NCBI GenBank assembly: GCA_019685655.1
Contig: JABFQP010000001.1
Location: forward strand, 1 to 64,000
From: Candidatus Bathyarchaeota archaeon A05DMB-5
Lineage (GTDB): Archaea > Thermoproteota > Bathyarchaeia > Bathyarchaeales > Bathycorpusculaceae
Length of the DNA: 64,000 nucleotides
Direction of reading: 5' to 3'
Positions within the stretch are counted from its first letter, which is position 1, and each line of letters starts with the position of its first letter. Made by a program: the position numbers and the translations under genes. Positions 16,830 through 26,323 of this stretch are shown here, one piece after another. The notes below the pieces were generated by a model. That model saw only the letters and a program-made list of their open reading frames with translations, did not search any database and had not been told where the DNA came from.

Positions 16830-19207
16830 GCAGTAGCCTATATATCCGCAGAAAAACAGTCTTCCCAGTTTTTGAAATAAACACGTTCGAGGCTACAGAC
16901 CAGCAACTGTTGGAAATTAGCCGAGAACTTGGCATAGGATTAAATTTGCATGAGATGAAGGCAGTTCAAGAATATTTTAGGAAAAAAGGACGCAATCCAA
17001 CAGATGTAGAGCTTCAGACCATTGGACAAACGTGGTCGGAACATTGTTTTCACAAGACGTTTAAAGGCAAGATAAAGGTGGATGAAAAAGAGATTGACAG
17101 CCTCTTTAAAACATACATTGCGAGGGCTACGGACGAAGTTAATCCGAAATGGTGTTTTTCTGTTTTTGAAGACAACGCGGGTATTATACGGTTTGACAAG
17201 AGCTATGGTGTAGCGGCTAAAGTTGAGACGCATAATCATCCTTCAGCTGTAGAGCCATTTGGCGGAGCCGCAACCGGCGTGGGCGGCGTCATCCGAGACA
17301 TTTTGGGAGTGTGGGCTGACCCGATTGTGTGCATGGATGTTTTAGGTTTTGGACCATTAGATTTTGATTATAATAAGCTTCCGGCTGGAGTGAAGCATCC
17401 AAAATATATTTACATGGGCGTCGTGGCAGGTATAGGAAGTTACGGTAACAACATGGGCATTCCCACCGTGAATGGCGCAGTCTACTTTGACGAAAGCTAC
17501 ACTGGAAATGTGGTTGTTTACTGCGGATGCGTAGGTTTGCTTCCGCTAGAAAAATTCAGGAAAAACGCGAAGCCTAATGACATAATTGTTTTGGCTGGCG
17601 GAAAAACCGGACGCGACGGCATTCATGGAGTAACGTTTGCGTCTGCTGAGTTAACGGAAAAATCAGAGGAAGTTTCTAGACCGGCGGTTCAAATTGCAAA
17701 CCCGATTGAAGAGGAAAAGCTGAAAAGAGCAATAATCACGGTTCGAGACTGCGAGTTAGCATCTGCGATAACAGACCTTGGAGGCGGTGGGTTGTCGTCT
17801 GCGGTTGGTGAAACTGCGAAGAAGTTTGGTTGTGGTGCTGTTGTAGAGCTTGATAAGGTTCCATTGAAGTATCCGGGTTTGGCTCCGTGGGAGATTTACG
17901 TTTCTGAATCGCAAGAGAGAATGCTTTTGGCTGTTCCGTCAGAGAACCTCAGTAAGGTTTTGGAAATTTTTGAAAATGAAGATGTTGAAGCGACGGCTAT
18001 TGGAAAATACACTTCAGACAAGCTTTTGCGAATATATTATTGCGGTGAAAAGGTCGCTGAGATGGATATTTCCTTCCTTTTCGAACCTCCAAAAATTGTG
18101 CGAACCGCAAAGTATGAACCCTCGAATTTTGAGGAGCCAGTTTTTCCAGAGCCAATAAACCTAACAGAGACTGCTTTGCACCTTTTGTCTTCGCCTAACA
18201 TTGCGAGTAAGGAAAGCGTAATTCGCAGTTACGACCATGAGGTTAAGGGTAATACGACGCTTAAGCCTTTGCAAGGAGAATATGGTGGACCTAATGATGC
18301 CGCTGTCATAAAGCCTCTTGAGAATTCTTGGAGGGGCATAGCCATTTCGTGTGGGATGAATCCGAATTATGGTAAGATTGACACCTATTGGATGGCTGCG
18401 TCTGCGATAGACGAGGCGGTTAGGAATAATGTGGCTGTTGGAGGAAGAAGAATCGCTTTGCTGGATAATTTCACGTGGGGTAACCCTGAAAAGCCCGAAA
18501 GACTTGGTAATTTGGTTAGGGCGTGTGAGGCATGTTACAAGTTTGCGAGGGCTTTTAGGACGCCGTTTATTTCTGGAAAGGACAGCTTATACAATGAGTC
18601 TCCGCTTGGTCCGGTGACGCCGACTCTTTTAATAACGGCTTTAGGCATTATTCCTGACATTCGCTTGGTTGTTTCAATGGATGTTAAGGATGTAGGCGAC
18701 TCGGTTTACATTGTTGGCAAGACATTTGCGGAGTTAGGCGGCTCGGAGTACTATAAGCTGAAAGGGTTTGTTGGTAAAACCGTGCCAAAAGTGCGTGCAT
18801 CTCAAGCTAAGAGAACGTTTAGCGCTATCACGAAGGCTGTTGATTCGGGTTTGGTTAAGGCATGTCATGATTTGTCTGAAGGCGGCTTGGCGGTGGCTGC
18901 TGCAGAGATGGCTTTTGCTGGTGGACGCGGGTTGGAGTTGGATTTGCGAAAAGTTCCATGTGAGGCGTTGGCACGTAATGATTTTGTTTTGTTTTCGGAG
19001 TCGAACAGCCGTTTCTTGGTGGAAGTTTCCGAGAGGGATAAAAGGGATTTTGAGGCTCTGATGAAAAGTACGGTTCGTGCGGAGATAGGCAGAGTAAGCG
19101 AAAATCCACGGTTGCGCGTTAAAGGGTTGGATGGAAGGGTTGTTGTTGACGCGTCGCTTGCGAAGTTGTTGGCAAGCTGGAAGAGAACATTAAGCAGCGG
19201 GGTGTAA
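16826..19207 (+). CDS. purL: FGAM synthase, large subunit PurL
   Basis: Converts FGAR, ATP and glutamine-derived ammonia to FGAM. The 793-residue form is the small PurL type, two AIR-synthase-like halves without a glutaminase domain. It is somewhat longer than the usual 720-750 residues. Recognised segments are GQTWSEHCFHKTFKG, KVETHNHPSAVEPFGGAATGVGG, LGGGGLSSAVGE and GKDSLYNE. It overlaps purS by four bases and lies three bases before purQ. G- and T-rich codon choice contrasts with the A- and C-rich kor genes. Confidence 0.96.
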   Translation: MSSSLYIRRKTVFPVFEINTFEATDQQLLEISRELGIGLNLHEMKAVQEYFRKKGRNPTDVELQTIGQTWSEHCFHKTFKGKIKVDEKEIDSLFKTYIARATDEVNPKWCFSVFEDNAGIIRFDKSYGVAAKVETHNHPSAVEPFGGAATGVGGVIRDILGVWADPIVCMDVLGFGPLDFDYNKLPAGVKHPKYIYMGVVAGIGSYGNNMGIPTVNGAVYFDESYTGNVVVYCGCVGLLPLEKFRKNAKPNDIIVLAGGKTGRDGIHGVTFASAELTEKSEEVSRPAVQIANPIEEEKLKRAIITVRDCELASAITDLGGGGLSSAVGETAKKFGCGAVVELDKVPLKYPGLAPWEIYVSESQERMLLAVPSENLSKVLEIFENEDVEATAIGKYTSDKLLRIYYCGEKVAEMDISFLFEPPKIVRTAKYEPSNFEEPVFPEPINLTETALHLLSSPNIASKESVIRSYDHEVKGNTTLKPLQGEYGGPNDAAVIKPLENSWRGIAISCGMNPNYGKIDTYWMAASAIDEAVRNNVAVGGRRIALLDNFTWGNPEKPERLGNLVRACEACYKFARAFRTPFISGKDSLYNESPLGPVTPTLLITALGIIPDIRLVVSMDVKDVGDSVYIVGKTFAELGGSEYYKLKGFVGKTVPKVRASQAKRTFSAITKAVDSGLVKACHDLSEGGLAVAAAEMAFAGGRGLELDLRKVPCEALARNDFVLFSESNSRFLVEVSERDKRDFEALMKSTVRAEIGRVSENPRLRVKGLDGRVVVDASLAKLLASWKRTLSSGV

Positions 19208-19210
19208 ACT

Positions 19211-20029
19211 GTGAAGCGTGGAGAAATTAAGGTCTGTGTTTTGCGTGTTGGCGGAACCAACTGCGACTCGGAAACAAAAAGAGCGTTTGAAGAGTTAGGT
19301 GTGCATGCGGAAGTTGTGCATGTGAACGAGCTTGTCAAGCACGGCGGACTGCTTGAATATCACGCTTTGGTTTTTCCAGGCGGCTTCTCTTATGGAGATT
19401 ATGTGCGGGCTGGTGCGATATGGGCTAAGTGGATACTGGCTAAGATGGGCAGGGAGTTGAAGGCGTTTGTTGACGAAGACCGCCCTATTCTTGGCATTTG
19501 TAATGGCTTTCAGGTGCTTGTTGAGGCTGGTTTGCTTCCGGGTTTTGAGGGAATGAGTCCTTATCCTGAAGCGTCTTTGGCTACTAATGTTCCGCCGGGG
19601 TATAATTGTCGTTGGGTTTATCTTACGCATGAAAATAATGGAAAATGCTTGTTTACGTCGAAGATTCCGAAAGGAAGAGTTTTGCGTGTTCCAGTTGCGC
19701 ATTCGGAAGGCAGATTCATATTTGCAAAAGAAAAGGAAAAGCGACTTTTGGAAAGGCTTTATGAAAATGACCAACTGGTTTTTCGCTACTGTACGAAAGA
19801 TGGTGAGTACGCAGATGGGCAGTATCCGGCGAACCCTAACGGTTCCTTTCATGACATAGCTGGAATATGTAACCCGGAAGGAACAATATTTGGTTTGATG
19901 CCGCATCCAGAAAGAGCCTTCTACTGGTGGCAACAACCAGACTGGACAAGGCAAAAGCAAATGCCACAACACGGCGACGGAAAACTAATCTTCGAAAGTT
20001 TGATAAACCATCTTGAAAAGGAAGGATAG
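19211..20029 (+). CDS. purQ: FGAM synthase, glutaminase subunit PurQ
   Basis: Class I glutamine amidotransferase that releases ammonia for PurL. The nucleophile is in GICNGFQVL (about residue 96), and the catalytic His-Glu pair lies in MPHPERAF near residue 232. PGGFSYGDYVRAGAIWAK is typical. At 272 residues it is longer than the common 220-230. The extra length lies around residues 130-215 and at the C-terminus (WWQQPDWTRQ). The GTG start is three bases after purL. Confidence 0.95.
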   Translation: MKRGEIKVCVLRVGGTNCDSETKRAFEELGVHAEVVHVNELVKHGGLLEYHALVFPGGFSYGDYVRAGAIWAKWILAKMGRELKAFVDEDRPILGICNGFQVLVEAGLLPGFEGMSPYPEASLATNVPPGYNCRWVYLTHENNGKCLFTSKIPKGRVLRVPVAHSEGRFIFAKEKEKRLLERLYENDQLVFRYCTKDGEYADGQYPANPNGSFHDIAGICNPEGTIFGLMPHPERAFYWWQQPDWTRQKQMPQHGDGKLIFESLINHLEKEG

Positions 20030-20131
20030 TTGAGAATTTCTTATTACTTTTTCTCGCGTTTTAGAGTCGAATTGCTAATGCAAGTTCATTGATTCTCTTT
20101 TATTAAGAAACGTTAACGAGCGTATGCTGAG

Positions 20132-21130
20132 TTAAAGAAGATATGATAAGATGAGGTAAAGAGCGTAGCTTATTAGGATTAGACCACTGATTACTCGGAT
20201 TTTGCGGCGATGTTTGTAGGTTTTTCTGGTTAGTTTTGATGCAGAACCAGCGGCAATTCCGATGAAAATGAAAGGTAGTATTGCACCTAAACAGAAGAGT
20301 ATCAAAGGAAGTGTAAATTCGGAATTTTGAAGCATCACCAGCACGCTGAACAAGAATGGAGAAATGCAAGGATCTAGAAAGTAGAAAAGGAAGCCAAGCG
20401 AAAAGAGCCCAGCATAAGTGAACGCATACCTTTCTGTCAGTTTCTTCACTAAGGATTTTGTTTGAAAGGGTAGTTTGAACAAACCCAACAGATTAAATCC
20501 GAAAATGATGACAAAAGCGCATATAATCCAAACAAAGGCATTTTGAAGACTGGGCATTGAAATTAATACTAGAGCAAAGGTTACTCCAATAAAAATGGCG
20601 GCAGAAACGAAGCCTATCCCAAAGATAATAACATACAGCATTCCTTCTTTGAAACGTGTTGCCTTTCCTATGGTGTAGCTTAGTATGAAGGATAAGATTG
20701 CAATTAGGCATGGAGAGAATGTTTCGAAAAAGCCAAGAGAAAAAGCTACTATCAAGTTTAAAGGTGTTGAAGAAGAGGGTGGAAGTGGCGTTTCCTGCAA
20801 GTACGCTTCTATAACTGTCCTGAGTTTTTCAAGAGATATTTCGTTGCTTAAAATCGTGTATTCATGGTTAACCACAACAGCAGGAACTCTCGTGAGGTTG
20901 TATTGTCGAAACCGCTGAAGCCCTTCGGAACGGCTTACGTCTATCCATTCCACATCAATTTTTCCGTCGTATTCCTTCTCTGTTTGCAGGATTAATGGCT
21001 TAGCTTTATCACAGCTTGTGCAACCTGACGGAAAGTAGAAAAACTCTACAAACACTGTAGCCGGGCTGGCATATACTAGTTGCAAACATGCCAAAAGAAG
21101 AATAATCGCCACGCAAATTCCTTCATTCAA
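20132..21130 (-). CDS. Thioredoxin-like/CcdA fusion membrane protein
   Basis: A signal-like N-terminus leads into a thioredoxin/glutaredoxin-like domain with active-site CTSC (FPSGCTSCDKAKPL) and the cis-proline TRVPAVVV. Six or so membrane helices of the CcdA/DsbD type follow, with paired cysteines in ETFSPCL and FLDPCISP. Such proteins carry reducing equivalents across the membrane to control disulfides. The frame opens at a GTG at 21193, but GGTGA at 21138-21142 lies seven bases before TTG 21130, and a TATA box sits upstream of that, so TTG 21130 is preferred. It is divergent from a very Cys-rich exported protein, a plausible substrate. It has no cytochrome c genes nearby. Confidence 0.85.
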   Translation of the reverse strand: MNEGICVAIILLLACLQLVYASPATVFVEFFYFPSGCTSCDKAKPLILQTEKEYDGKIDVEWIDVSRSEGLQRFRQYNLTRVPAVVVNHEYTILSNEISLEKLRTVIEAYLQETPLPPSSSTPLNLIVAFSLGFFETFSPCLIAILSFILSYTIGKATRFKEGMLYVIIFGIGFVSAAIFIGVTFALVLISMPSLQNAFVWIICAFVIIFGFNLLGLFKLPFQTKSLVKKLTERYAFTYAGLFSLGFLFYFLDPCISPFLFSVLVMLQNSEFTLPLILFCLGAILPFIFIGIAAGSASKLTRKTYKHRRKIRVISGLILISYALYLILSYLL

Positions 21131-21169
21131 GAATATACTCACCTTAGTTTGTGCCTTCAATGCACCCAC

Positions 21170-21182
21170 AAATTTTATATTT
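21170..21182 (-). promoter_or_regulatory. TATA-like element between the CcdA-type gene and the Cys-rich exported gene
   Basis: On the minus strand this reads TAAATATAAAATT. A start about 25 bases on would fall near 21145, between the distal GTG and the preferred TTG at 21130. The AT-rich patch may serve both divergent genes. Confidence 0.35.
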
Positions 21183-21219
21183 AGAAATAACACATAATTA
21201 ATTTTTTAGGTGATAGAAA

Positions 21220-23442
21220 ATAGTTCAATTTACGCCCAAAAGTAAGCCAAAGGCTATGATTGCAGTGATTATGGCTTGCTTGCTTATTTTCACGATGCTC
21301 ATAGTGCCCACGGCTTCTATAAGTTCCAATCCAAATGCAGAAACGAGTTTTCACAACGTCACAGTTGATATGGTTAATGGAGAGTTCGCGCTTTGTATAA
21401 ATCCTTTAGTGGCGGTCTCACCATCATGCGAAGGCGATGCTGGATGCGAAATCTATGGAGAATCGTTTAACTGTAACGAGGGTTGCACACCAGAGTTTTC
21501 CATAGAGACACTAAGTCTTAGCGTCTTGATGGATACAGAGAACCAGAAAGTGATGCTTCTTGTTTACGAAATAAACGAAACACTTCAAGAGATGGTTATT
21601 TCAACAAACGTCCTATGGAGTTACATCGAGACAAGCAATCAACTTAATAGAAGTGCCTCTTTAAGCAAGTTTAGGTTTGTCGTTGAAGAAAATTCCTTAG
21701 AATTGCTTATGCTGAAGTACATTGCTCGGCATGCTGGATTTACGGTATCGCTTTTCACGATTCTTTACTCAACTTGCTCGGGAATATATAATAATTCTCG
21801 TACAGGTGTGAGTTACATGCCCGCTAATAAATCAGAGATTAAGTCAGCAGAGTTTGTAAGCTTCAATTACAGTGTAACACTCTCTGAGCACTATACTATT
21901 TTAAGCGAAGTTGCCAGCGAAATTGGTTCGCTTTATGCAAGCAGCCAAAATATTTCAATTCAACAACTTGCCAGTGCATATTACACTATGGAAAACGAAA
22001 TTAGCTATTTATCTGAAATTGTGAGAATACAACTACAAAACTACGACAATGAAATTCTTAAAGCAGGAGCAATTCTAACTGACGTTGACTGTGGTGTACT
22101 CTGTGGTGCAATCATGGGGGGCGTCTGCTTCGGTATTTGTGGCTGGGCGTGCGGTTGTTTCTTCGGAAATATTCCATGCTGCGTTGGTTGCGGTGTAGTT
22201 TGTGGTCTTTTATCTGCTTTTATATGTGGTTTCCTTTGCGGTGATATACCGAGTTTATGCTCATTAGGATGTGCTGCTGTATGTGGTGCTGGTTGTGCAC
22301 TGGACCCAGTAACAGGAGTGCTCTGTGATCAAGTGTGCAATGTTGGTTGTCTTCAACTAATAGGTTCCCTTTGTGGGGGTGCACCTCCACCTGGGGACGG
22401 CGGGGGCGGAGGTGGTGGCTGCCCGTTTGTTTATATCTGGAACGGCACTCAGTATGTATTGGTCAACAATCTCTTGCCGGCTTCACTAATGCATGAAAAT
22501 GATATTGAGGACTATTATTGCCTTGACCTTTCATTAGTGCGCAGAGATGGAAAATATCATTTGATAATTGGCGAGTTTCAAAATGAGCATTCGTATATTG
22601 ACGAACTTAAGCTCATTGCAGTTGACCACGACCCAAACCTTAACATAGCGGTGACATCTGATGGTGAAATCTTAACCTATAGGAATCCGCTTGCACCGGT
22701 ATGGTGCCTTGACGATAATGGAAACATTAGGCTAAATGAGATTAGTTTCATGGATGGAAACATTTCAGACCCTACTACTTATTTCGAAGGATATCCTGAT
22801 GACTACATCATTCTCAACTTTGGAAAAGTGGACTCAAGCAATGCAAAACTGATCTTCAGAACCGACGTGAAAAAAGAGTTTGAGTGCATCGAGGTTCAGG
22901 TGAAAAATAGTAGTGGAGCATGGCAAACGATAAAGGTGCTTACTCCCCGCGCCTACTGGTGTATGGAAGCAGTTAGCCTTTCACCTTACATTACCAAAGA
23001 TGAAGACCTCATGGTGAGACTACTATGGAAGAGCCATCATAGACTCGACTATGTAGGCCTGGACCTCAGTCCCCAAGAAGATGTCGAAATTCGCTATGCT
23101 AACTTGGTCTCGGCGTTACATTTTGATGAAGGCGACGTGAAAGCAAAATTAAAAAATAGCGACGGCATTCACGCTGAACTGATTCCAGGGCAATTTATGA
23201 AGCTAGAATTCACCTTGCCACAAAATGCTAAAGAAGCAAGGACCCTTAATATTATGCACAAAAGGGCGTTATCATATTATAACAACGGTGAAAACATGAA
23301 ACACAAGACACAAATCCTCTTTTTTCTTTTCCATACTCAAGATTTTTGTTATAAAGATATTTTATTGTTTTATATAGGATTAAAGGTAGGAACTGATTAT
23401 GGAAATTTCCACGGTTCATGTTTTGTTAATACTATTCTATAG
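21220..23442 (+). CDS. Exported protein with dense CxxxC cluster and beta-rich C-terminal domain
   Basis: Numbered from ATG 21256, residues 1-24 are a signal peptide and 30-270 an Asn/Ser-rich extracellular part. Residues 279-373 hold 20 cysteines, mostly spaced C-x3-C and rich in Gly. A Gly linker then leads to a beta-rich domain beginning CPFVYIWNGTQY (about 389-660). A better start is the ATA at 21220, six bases after GGTGA (21209-21213). It adds 12 residues with four lysines (MVQFTPKSKPKA), giving a proper signal peptide. Near the C-terminus the frame becomes implausible after position 23243. One base fewer in the CCC at 23243-23245 would restore the ending RTLILCTKGRYHIITTVKT and stop at 23299. 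Opposite lies a CcdA-type redox gene. Function is unknown. Confidence 0.7.
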   Translation: MVQFTPKSKPKAMIAVIMACLLIFTMLIVPTASISSNPNAETSFHNVTVDMVNGEFALCINPLVAVSPSCEGDAGCEIYGESFNCNEGCTPEFSIETLSLSVLMDTENQKVMLLVYEINETLQEMVISTNVLWSYIETSNQLNRSASLSKFRFVVEENSLELLMLKYIARHAGFTVSLFTILYSTCSGIYNNSRTGVSYMPANKSEIKSAEFVSFNYSVTLSEHYTILSEVASEIGSLYASSQNISIQQLASAYYTMENEISYLSEIVRIQLQNYDNEILKAGAILTDVDCGVLCGAIMGGVCFGICGWACGCFFGNIPCCVGCGVVCGLLSAFICGFLCGDIPSLCSLGCAAVCGAGCALDPVTGVLCDQVCNVGCLQLIGSLCGGAPPPGDGGGGGGGCPFVYIWNGTQYVLVNNLLPASLMHENDIEDYYCLDLSLVRRDGKYHLIIGEFQNEHSYIDELKLIAVDHDPNLNIAVTSDGEILTYRNPLAPVWCLDDNGNIRLNEISFMDGNISDPTTYFEGYPDDYIILNFGKVDSSNAKLIFRTDVKKEFECIEVQVKNSSGAWQTIKVLTPRAYWCMEAVSLSPYITKDEDLMVRLLWKSHHRLDYVGLDLSPQEDVEIRYANLVSALHFDEGDVKAKLKNSDGIHAELIPGQFMKLEFTLPQNAKEARTLNIMHKRALSYYNNGENMKHKTQILFFLFHTQDFCYKDILLFYIGLKVGTDYGNFHGSCFVNTIL

Positions 23443-23749
23443 TTTTCTTGTCATTCTAGTTTTGTGGTGGTCTTGGAGGATGGGTAAAAAATTGAGATAC
23501 TGGTATCCTGCGACATTTAGTGAGCTTGCTCGTTATGCTTTTCTTGGCTCCTTGACTATGGGTATCGGATTGTCCGCAGCAGCTGGATTATTTTCAGTAA
23601 TAGCAAATATTCTATACGATAAACCGCTAGAAAGAGCTTTTTGCGATGCACCATTAATAGGGTTTATATCTGGTTTCATGGTTTTCTTACCGGGCTTCAT
23701 GATACTATTTAAAACTAAAAGACCCGAGAAGCGAGATGCTAATGGATAA
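23399..23749 (+). CDS. Small three-helix membrane protein
   Basis: The 116-residue product has hydrophobic segments at about residues 8-26, 45-72 and 84-105 and a basic tail (KTKRPEKRD). No family is recognised. The ATG overlaps the unlikely out-of-frame tail of the Cys-rich protein gene, which fits that gene really ending at 23299. It overlaps the next gene by 14 bases, so the two small membrane proteins are probably made together. Confidence 0.55.
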   Translation: MEISTVHVLLILFYSFLVILVLWWSWRMGKKLRYWYPATFSELARYAFLGSLTMGIGLSAAAGLFSVIANILYDKPLERAFCDAPLIGFISGFMVFLPGFMILFKTKRPEKRDANG

Positions 23750-23936
23750 CAAAAAAGTTTTAAAAGCGTTAATAGTTGCAACAATAACTTGGCTTGCTGC
23801 CTTCGCAGCATACATTGCAGCGGATTTGTGGGTATGGCGAAAAATGAACGTTCTCAATGCCTTAGCCACATCTACATCAATATTTTTAATAACTCTCTTT
23901 GGCTTGTTGTGGACAACTTTTAGGACAAAGAAATGA
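23736..23936 (+). CDS. Small two-helix membrane protein
   Basis: The 66-residue product has two hydrophobic helices (about residues 10-30 and 41-60) with Lys-rich ends facing the cytoplasm. The ATG at 23736 or 23742 lies inside the end of the previous gene, which suggests coupled translation. No family is recognised. It may form a membrane complex with its neighbour, and perhaps with the exported Cys-rich protein; this is inference from position only. Confidence 0.5.
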   Translation: MLMDNKKVLKALIVATITWLAAFAAYIAADLWVWRKMNVLNALATSTSIFLITLFGLLWTTFRTKK

Positions 23937-24000
23937 ATTCTAGGAGATATATCACTGCAGAATGAAAGTTTAGGCTAAGAATTTTGCCATCGTTACTTCG

Positions 24001-24486
24001 TCAACGTGTTTGTCTCCAATCTTGTACTGTTTTTTTCACCCCTTCAATTTTGAAACCAAGTTTGTGGTAAAGGTTTATTGCAGGCTTGTTTGTTGAGAAA
24101 ACCTCTAACGTGATTTTTTCTAAGCCTTCTTGTTTTTGGGACCATTCAAGTAGGTGATTCATCATTGCTGTGCCGATGCCCATTCGCCTATAATTCTTTA
24201 AAATAGTGATGCCTAAAGACGTAACATGCTTGTTCTTTTCAAATTTTCCTCTAACTAGATACGCCATGCCCACGATTTTGTCTTTAACTTGCGCGATTAT
24301 GATTAGTCCTTTCCTTTTCTTTATTTCCTTAATAGTCTCTCGCCAATCTTCCCTTGAATCTTCTGGAATAATGTAATATTTCTCTGCTGCGACACTGTTA
24401 ACGACGCTTTTTATTTCGAGTGCATCGGCTTCTTCAGCTTCTCGTATTGTCACAGGTTCTTTCTTTTTCGCCGACGCCTTGTTCAT
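24001..24486 (-). CDS. GNAT-family N-acetyltransferase
   Basis: The 161-residue protein has the acetyl-CoA binding segment NYRRMGIGTAMMNHLLEW and the preceding strand VTSLGITIL, ending in INLYHKLGFKIEG. This is the RimI-like subgroup by general appearance. The substrate could be a protein N-terminus or a small amine. It follows the PfkB kinase by seven bases and is the last gene of the purine-linked minus-strand operon. Confidence 0.85.
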   Translation of the reverse strand: MNKASAKKKEPVTIREAEEADALEIKSVVNSVAAEKYYIIPEDSREDWRETIKEIKKRKGLIIIAQVKDKIVGMAYLVRGKFEKNKHVTSLGITILKNYRRMGIGTAMMNHLLEWSQKQEGLEKITLEVFSTNKPAINLYHKLGFKIEGVKKTVQDWRQTR

Positions 24487-24493
24487 CAGATAA

Positions 24494-25414
24494 TCATGCC
24501 AGCTTATTCTGTTCTAAATCCTCAAGGCTGGGAAGCCCCGGTCTGGCGCCTATTTTCATTATGCATCTTGACGCTACAAAATTGCCAAGTTTTCCACATT
24601 CGTAAAGGCTTTTGTTGCGAAGCAGTCCGTAGAGAAAACCTGCGCAGAAAGCGTCGCCTGCACCTGTCGTATCGATGACTTGAACTTTGAAAGGCTTTAT
24701 CAAGTGTTTTTCTTTTCCGTCCGTCACATAACAGCCTTTGCTGCCGAGTTTTACGGCAACCACTCTCACGCCTTTCTCAAGCAGCAACTCAGTGCCTTTT
24801 TCATAATCATTCATTTTTGTTAACAGTTTAAGCTCGGCTTGATTTGGCATCAAAACAAACGCCTTGCTTATCATTGGCTCCAGCTTGGCGATTCCTTTTC
24901 GCGCATACAACTCTCCTGGGTCAAGACTTACCTTAACAGTTTTGGGAAGGGCTTCAACTAGTTTTCTCTGGGCTTGAAAGGATTTCTCTCCGACAAAAGA
25001 TGTTAAATGCAGAAACTTCGTTTGGAAAGCATACTTTTTGTCTATTTCCTCAAAGCCTATCGCGTCGTTCACGCCAGGGTCCACATACAATGCTCGCTCG
25101 CCTTTCTCATCCACAAACCCCATCACCACGCCGCTTCGCCCATCATTCACGTGGACAATGCCGCTTGTGTCGACGCCTTCTCTGCGAAAATCTTCAACCA
25201 GCATCTCGCCCTCTCTGTCACTTGCTACTTTTCCAATAAAGCCCACCTTGCATTTAAGCCTCGCCAAACCCACGATTGTGTTAGCTGCTGAGCCACCGCA
25301 AGCTTCTTCGCAGTCTATTATGAAGCCCTCCTCTTCCGCACCAGCTATCTTATTTACTCTGAAGAGTTTGTCTACGTTTAACGCGCCAAATCCAACAACG
25401 TCAAAACGTGTCAT
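24494..25414 (-). CDS. PfkB-family carbohydrate or nucleoside kinase
   Basis: ATP-dependent kinase of the ribokinase fold, 306 residues. The N-terminal GG motif ([15 protein letters not shown], about 39-53) and the C-terminal [13 protein letters not shown] with the catalytic Asp (about 250-262) are intact. The substrate is not readable; a nucleoside or sugar fits the purine surroundings. It overlaps the stop of ftr by four bases (ATGA on the minus strand) and is followed by the GNAT gene. Confidence 0.88.
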   Translation of the reverse strand: MTRFDVVGFGALNVDKLFRVNKIAGAEEEGFIIDCEEACGGSAANTIVGLARLKCKVGFIGKVASDREGEMLVEDFRREGVDTSGIVHVNDGRSGVVMGFVDEKGERALYVDPGVNDAIGFEEIDKKYAFQTKFLHLTSFVGEKSFQAQRKLVEALPKTVKVSLDPGELYARKGIAKLEPMISKAFVLMPNQAELKLLTKMNDYEKGTELLLEKGVRVVAVKLGSKGCYVTDGKEKHLIKPFKVQVIDTTGAGDAFCAGFLYGLLRNKSLYECGKLGNFVASRCIMKIGARPGLPSLEDLEQNKLA

Positions 25415-26322
25415 GCGAACAGCTCGCGCAAATAAATCTTATACTCACCCAATTTTCCACCGTAGTTTCCAGCAGAAACCTTCACAACACCATCAACGTC
25501 CACAGCTGCTTCGATGCCGACTTTCATGGCCTTTTTCACCGCATCCAAAGAGACACCGTTAATCACTATTTCAGGAATATAGCCAACACCCTCGGGAACC
25601 TTCGATTCCTTGCCCAACTTTTTCTTAAGCGATGGACAATAAGGATGATTTGTTGTCGGACCAATCCATGGAAAACGCGTTTCAGGCTTTGACCCAGCAG
25701 AGCAAATATCAAAGGAAGTTATTACGCCGTTTATCTTGTGTATAGCGCTTAAGGCTTTTGCACCAGCCTCTTTAAGCGCCTCTTTAGTTTTGCACATCAC
25801 CCAAAAGTTTGCGCCCATCACGCCATGCGCGTAGCCAATGTGGCGTTCAATTATGAAGTCTGGAACCATTATCGGCACAACTATCACTTCGCGTCCATAA
25901 CGTTTTTCAGTCCACTCGTAGCCGTCGCCACAGTGCCCCACACGTTCCATCATGTCGATTTTTCCTTCAGCTTTGGGCATTGCATCAAAAACTGCTGTGA
26001 ACGGCTTAACGAGAATGTCTTGCCTTATCCTGTAAGAAAGCTCGATTTCAAATTTCTTTAATGAGTCGCTGAATGGTTTTTTGGGGTCTATTCCGCCCCA
26101 GAATTGCAGAACCACGCCTTTGCGGTTGTCTGGAGTTTCTTTTTCTTTCAGCCACTTCTCTATTCCACCTTCAACTCTGCCTATGACTATGGATGGAGTT
26201 GCTGTCGCATGCAACGCGGCTTTCCGCAAAGTCTCTTCATCATCAGCAGTCACAATCACCCGACAATAGACGCCTTCAAAAGCTTCCGCGTAAGTGTCTT
26301 CAACCAAACCTTTCTTAACCAT
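25411..26322 (-). CDS. ftr: Formylmethanofuran:tetrahydromethanopterin formyltransferase
   Basis: Moves the formyl group between methanofuran and tetrahydromethanopterin, a step of the archaeal methyl branch. The 303 residues match the family length and pattern from start ([20 protein letters not shown]) to end ([19 protein letters not shown]). [36 protein letters not shown] and [11 protein letters not shown] can be matched to methanogen enzymes from memory. The ATG lies one base after the HAD gene stop. No other C1 genes are in the window. Its place between purD and a kinase suggests it may supply or drain formyl-H4MPT in connection with purine synthesis. Confidence 0.93.
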   Translation of the reverse strand: MVKKGLVEDTYAEAFEGVYCRVIVTADDEETLRKAALHATATPSIVIGRVEGGIEKWLKEKETPDNRKGVVLQFWGGIDPKKPFSDSLKKFEIELSYRIRQDILVKPFTAVFDAMPKAEGKIDMMERVGHCGDGYEWTEKRYGREVIVVPIMVPDFIIERHIGYAHGVMGANFWVMCKTKEALKEAGAKALSAIHKINGVITSFDICSAGSKPETRFPWIGPTTNHPYCPSLKKKLGKESKVPEGVGYIPEIVINGVSLDAVKKAMKVGIEAAVDVDGVVKVSAGNYGGKLGEYKIYLRELFA

Positions 26323-26323
26323 T

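Noticed and set aside
19295-19972. 225-codon minus-strand frame over purQ
   Set aside because: Antisense to a clear PurQ; Arg- and Ser-rich with no ribosome site or domain.
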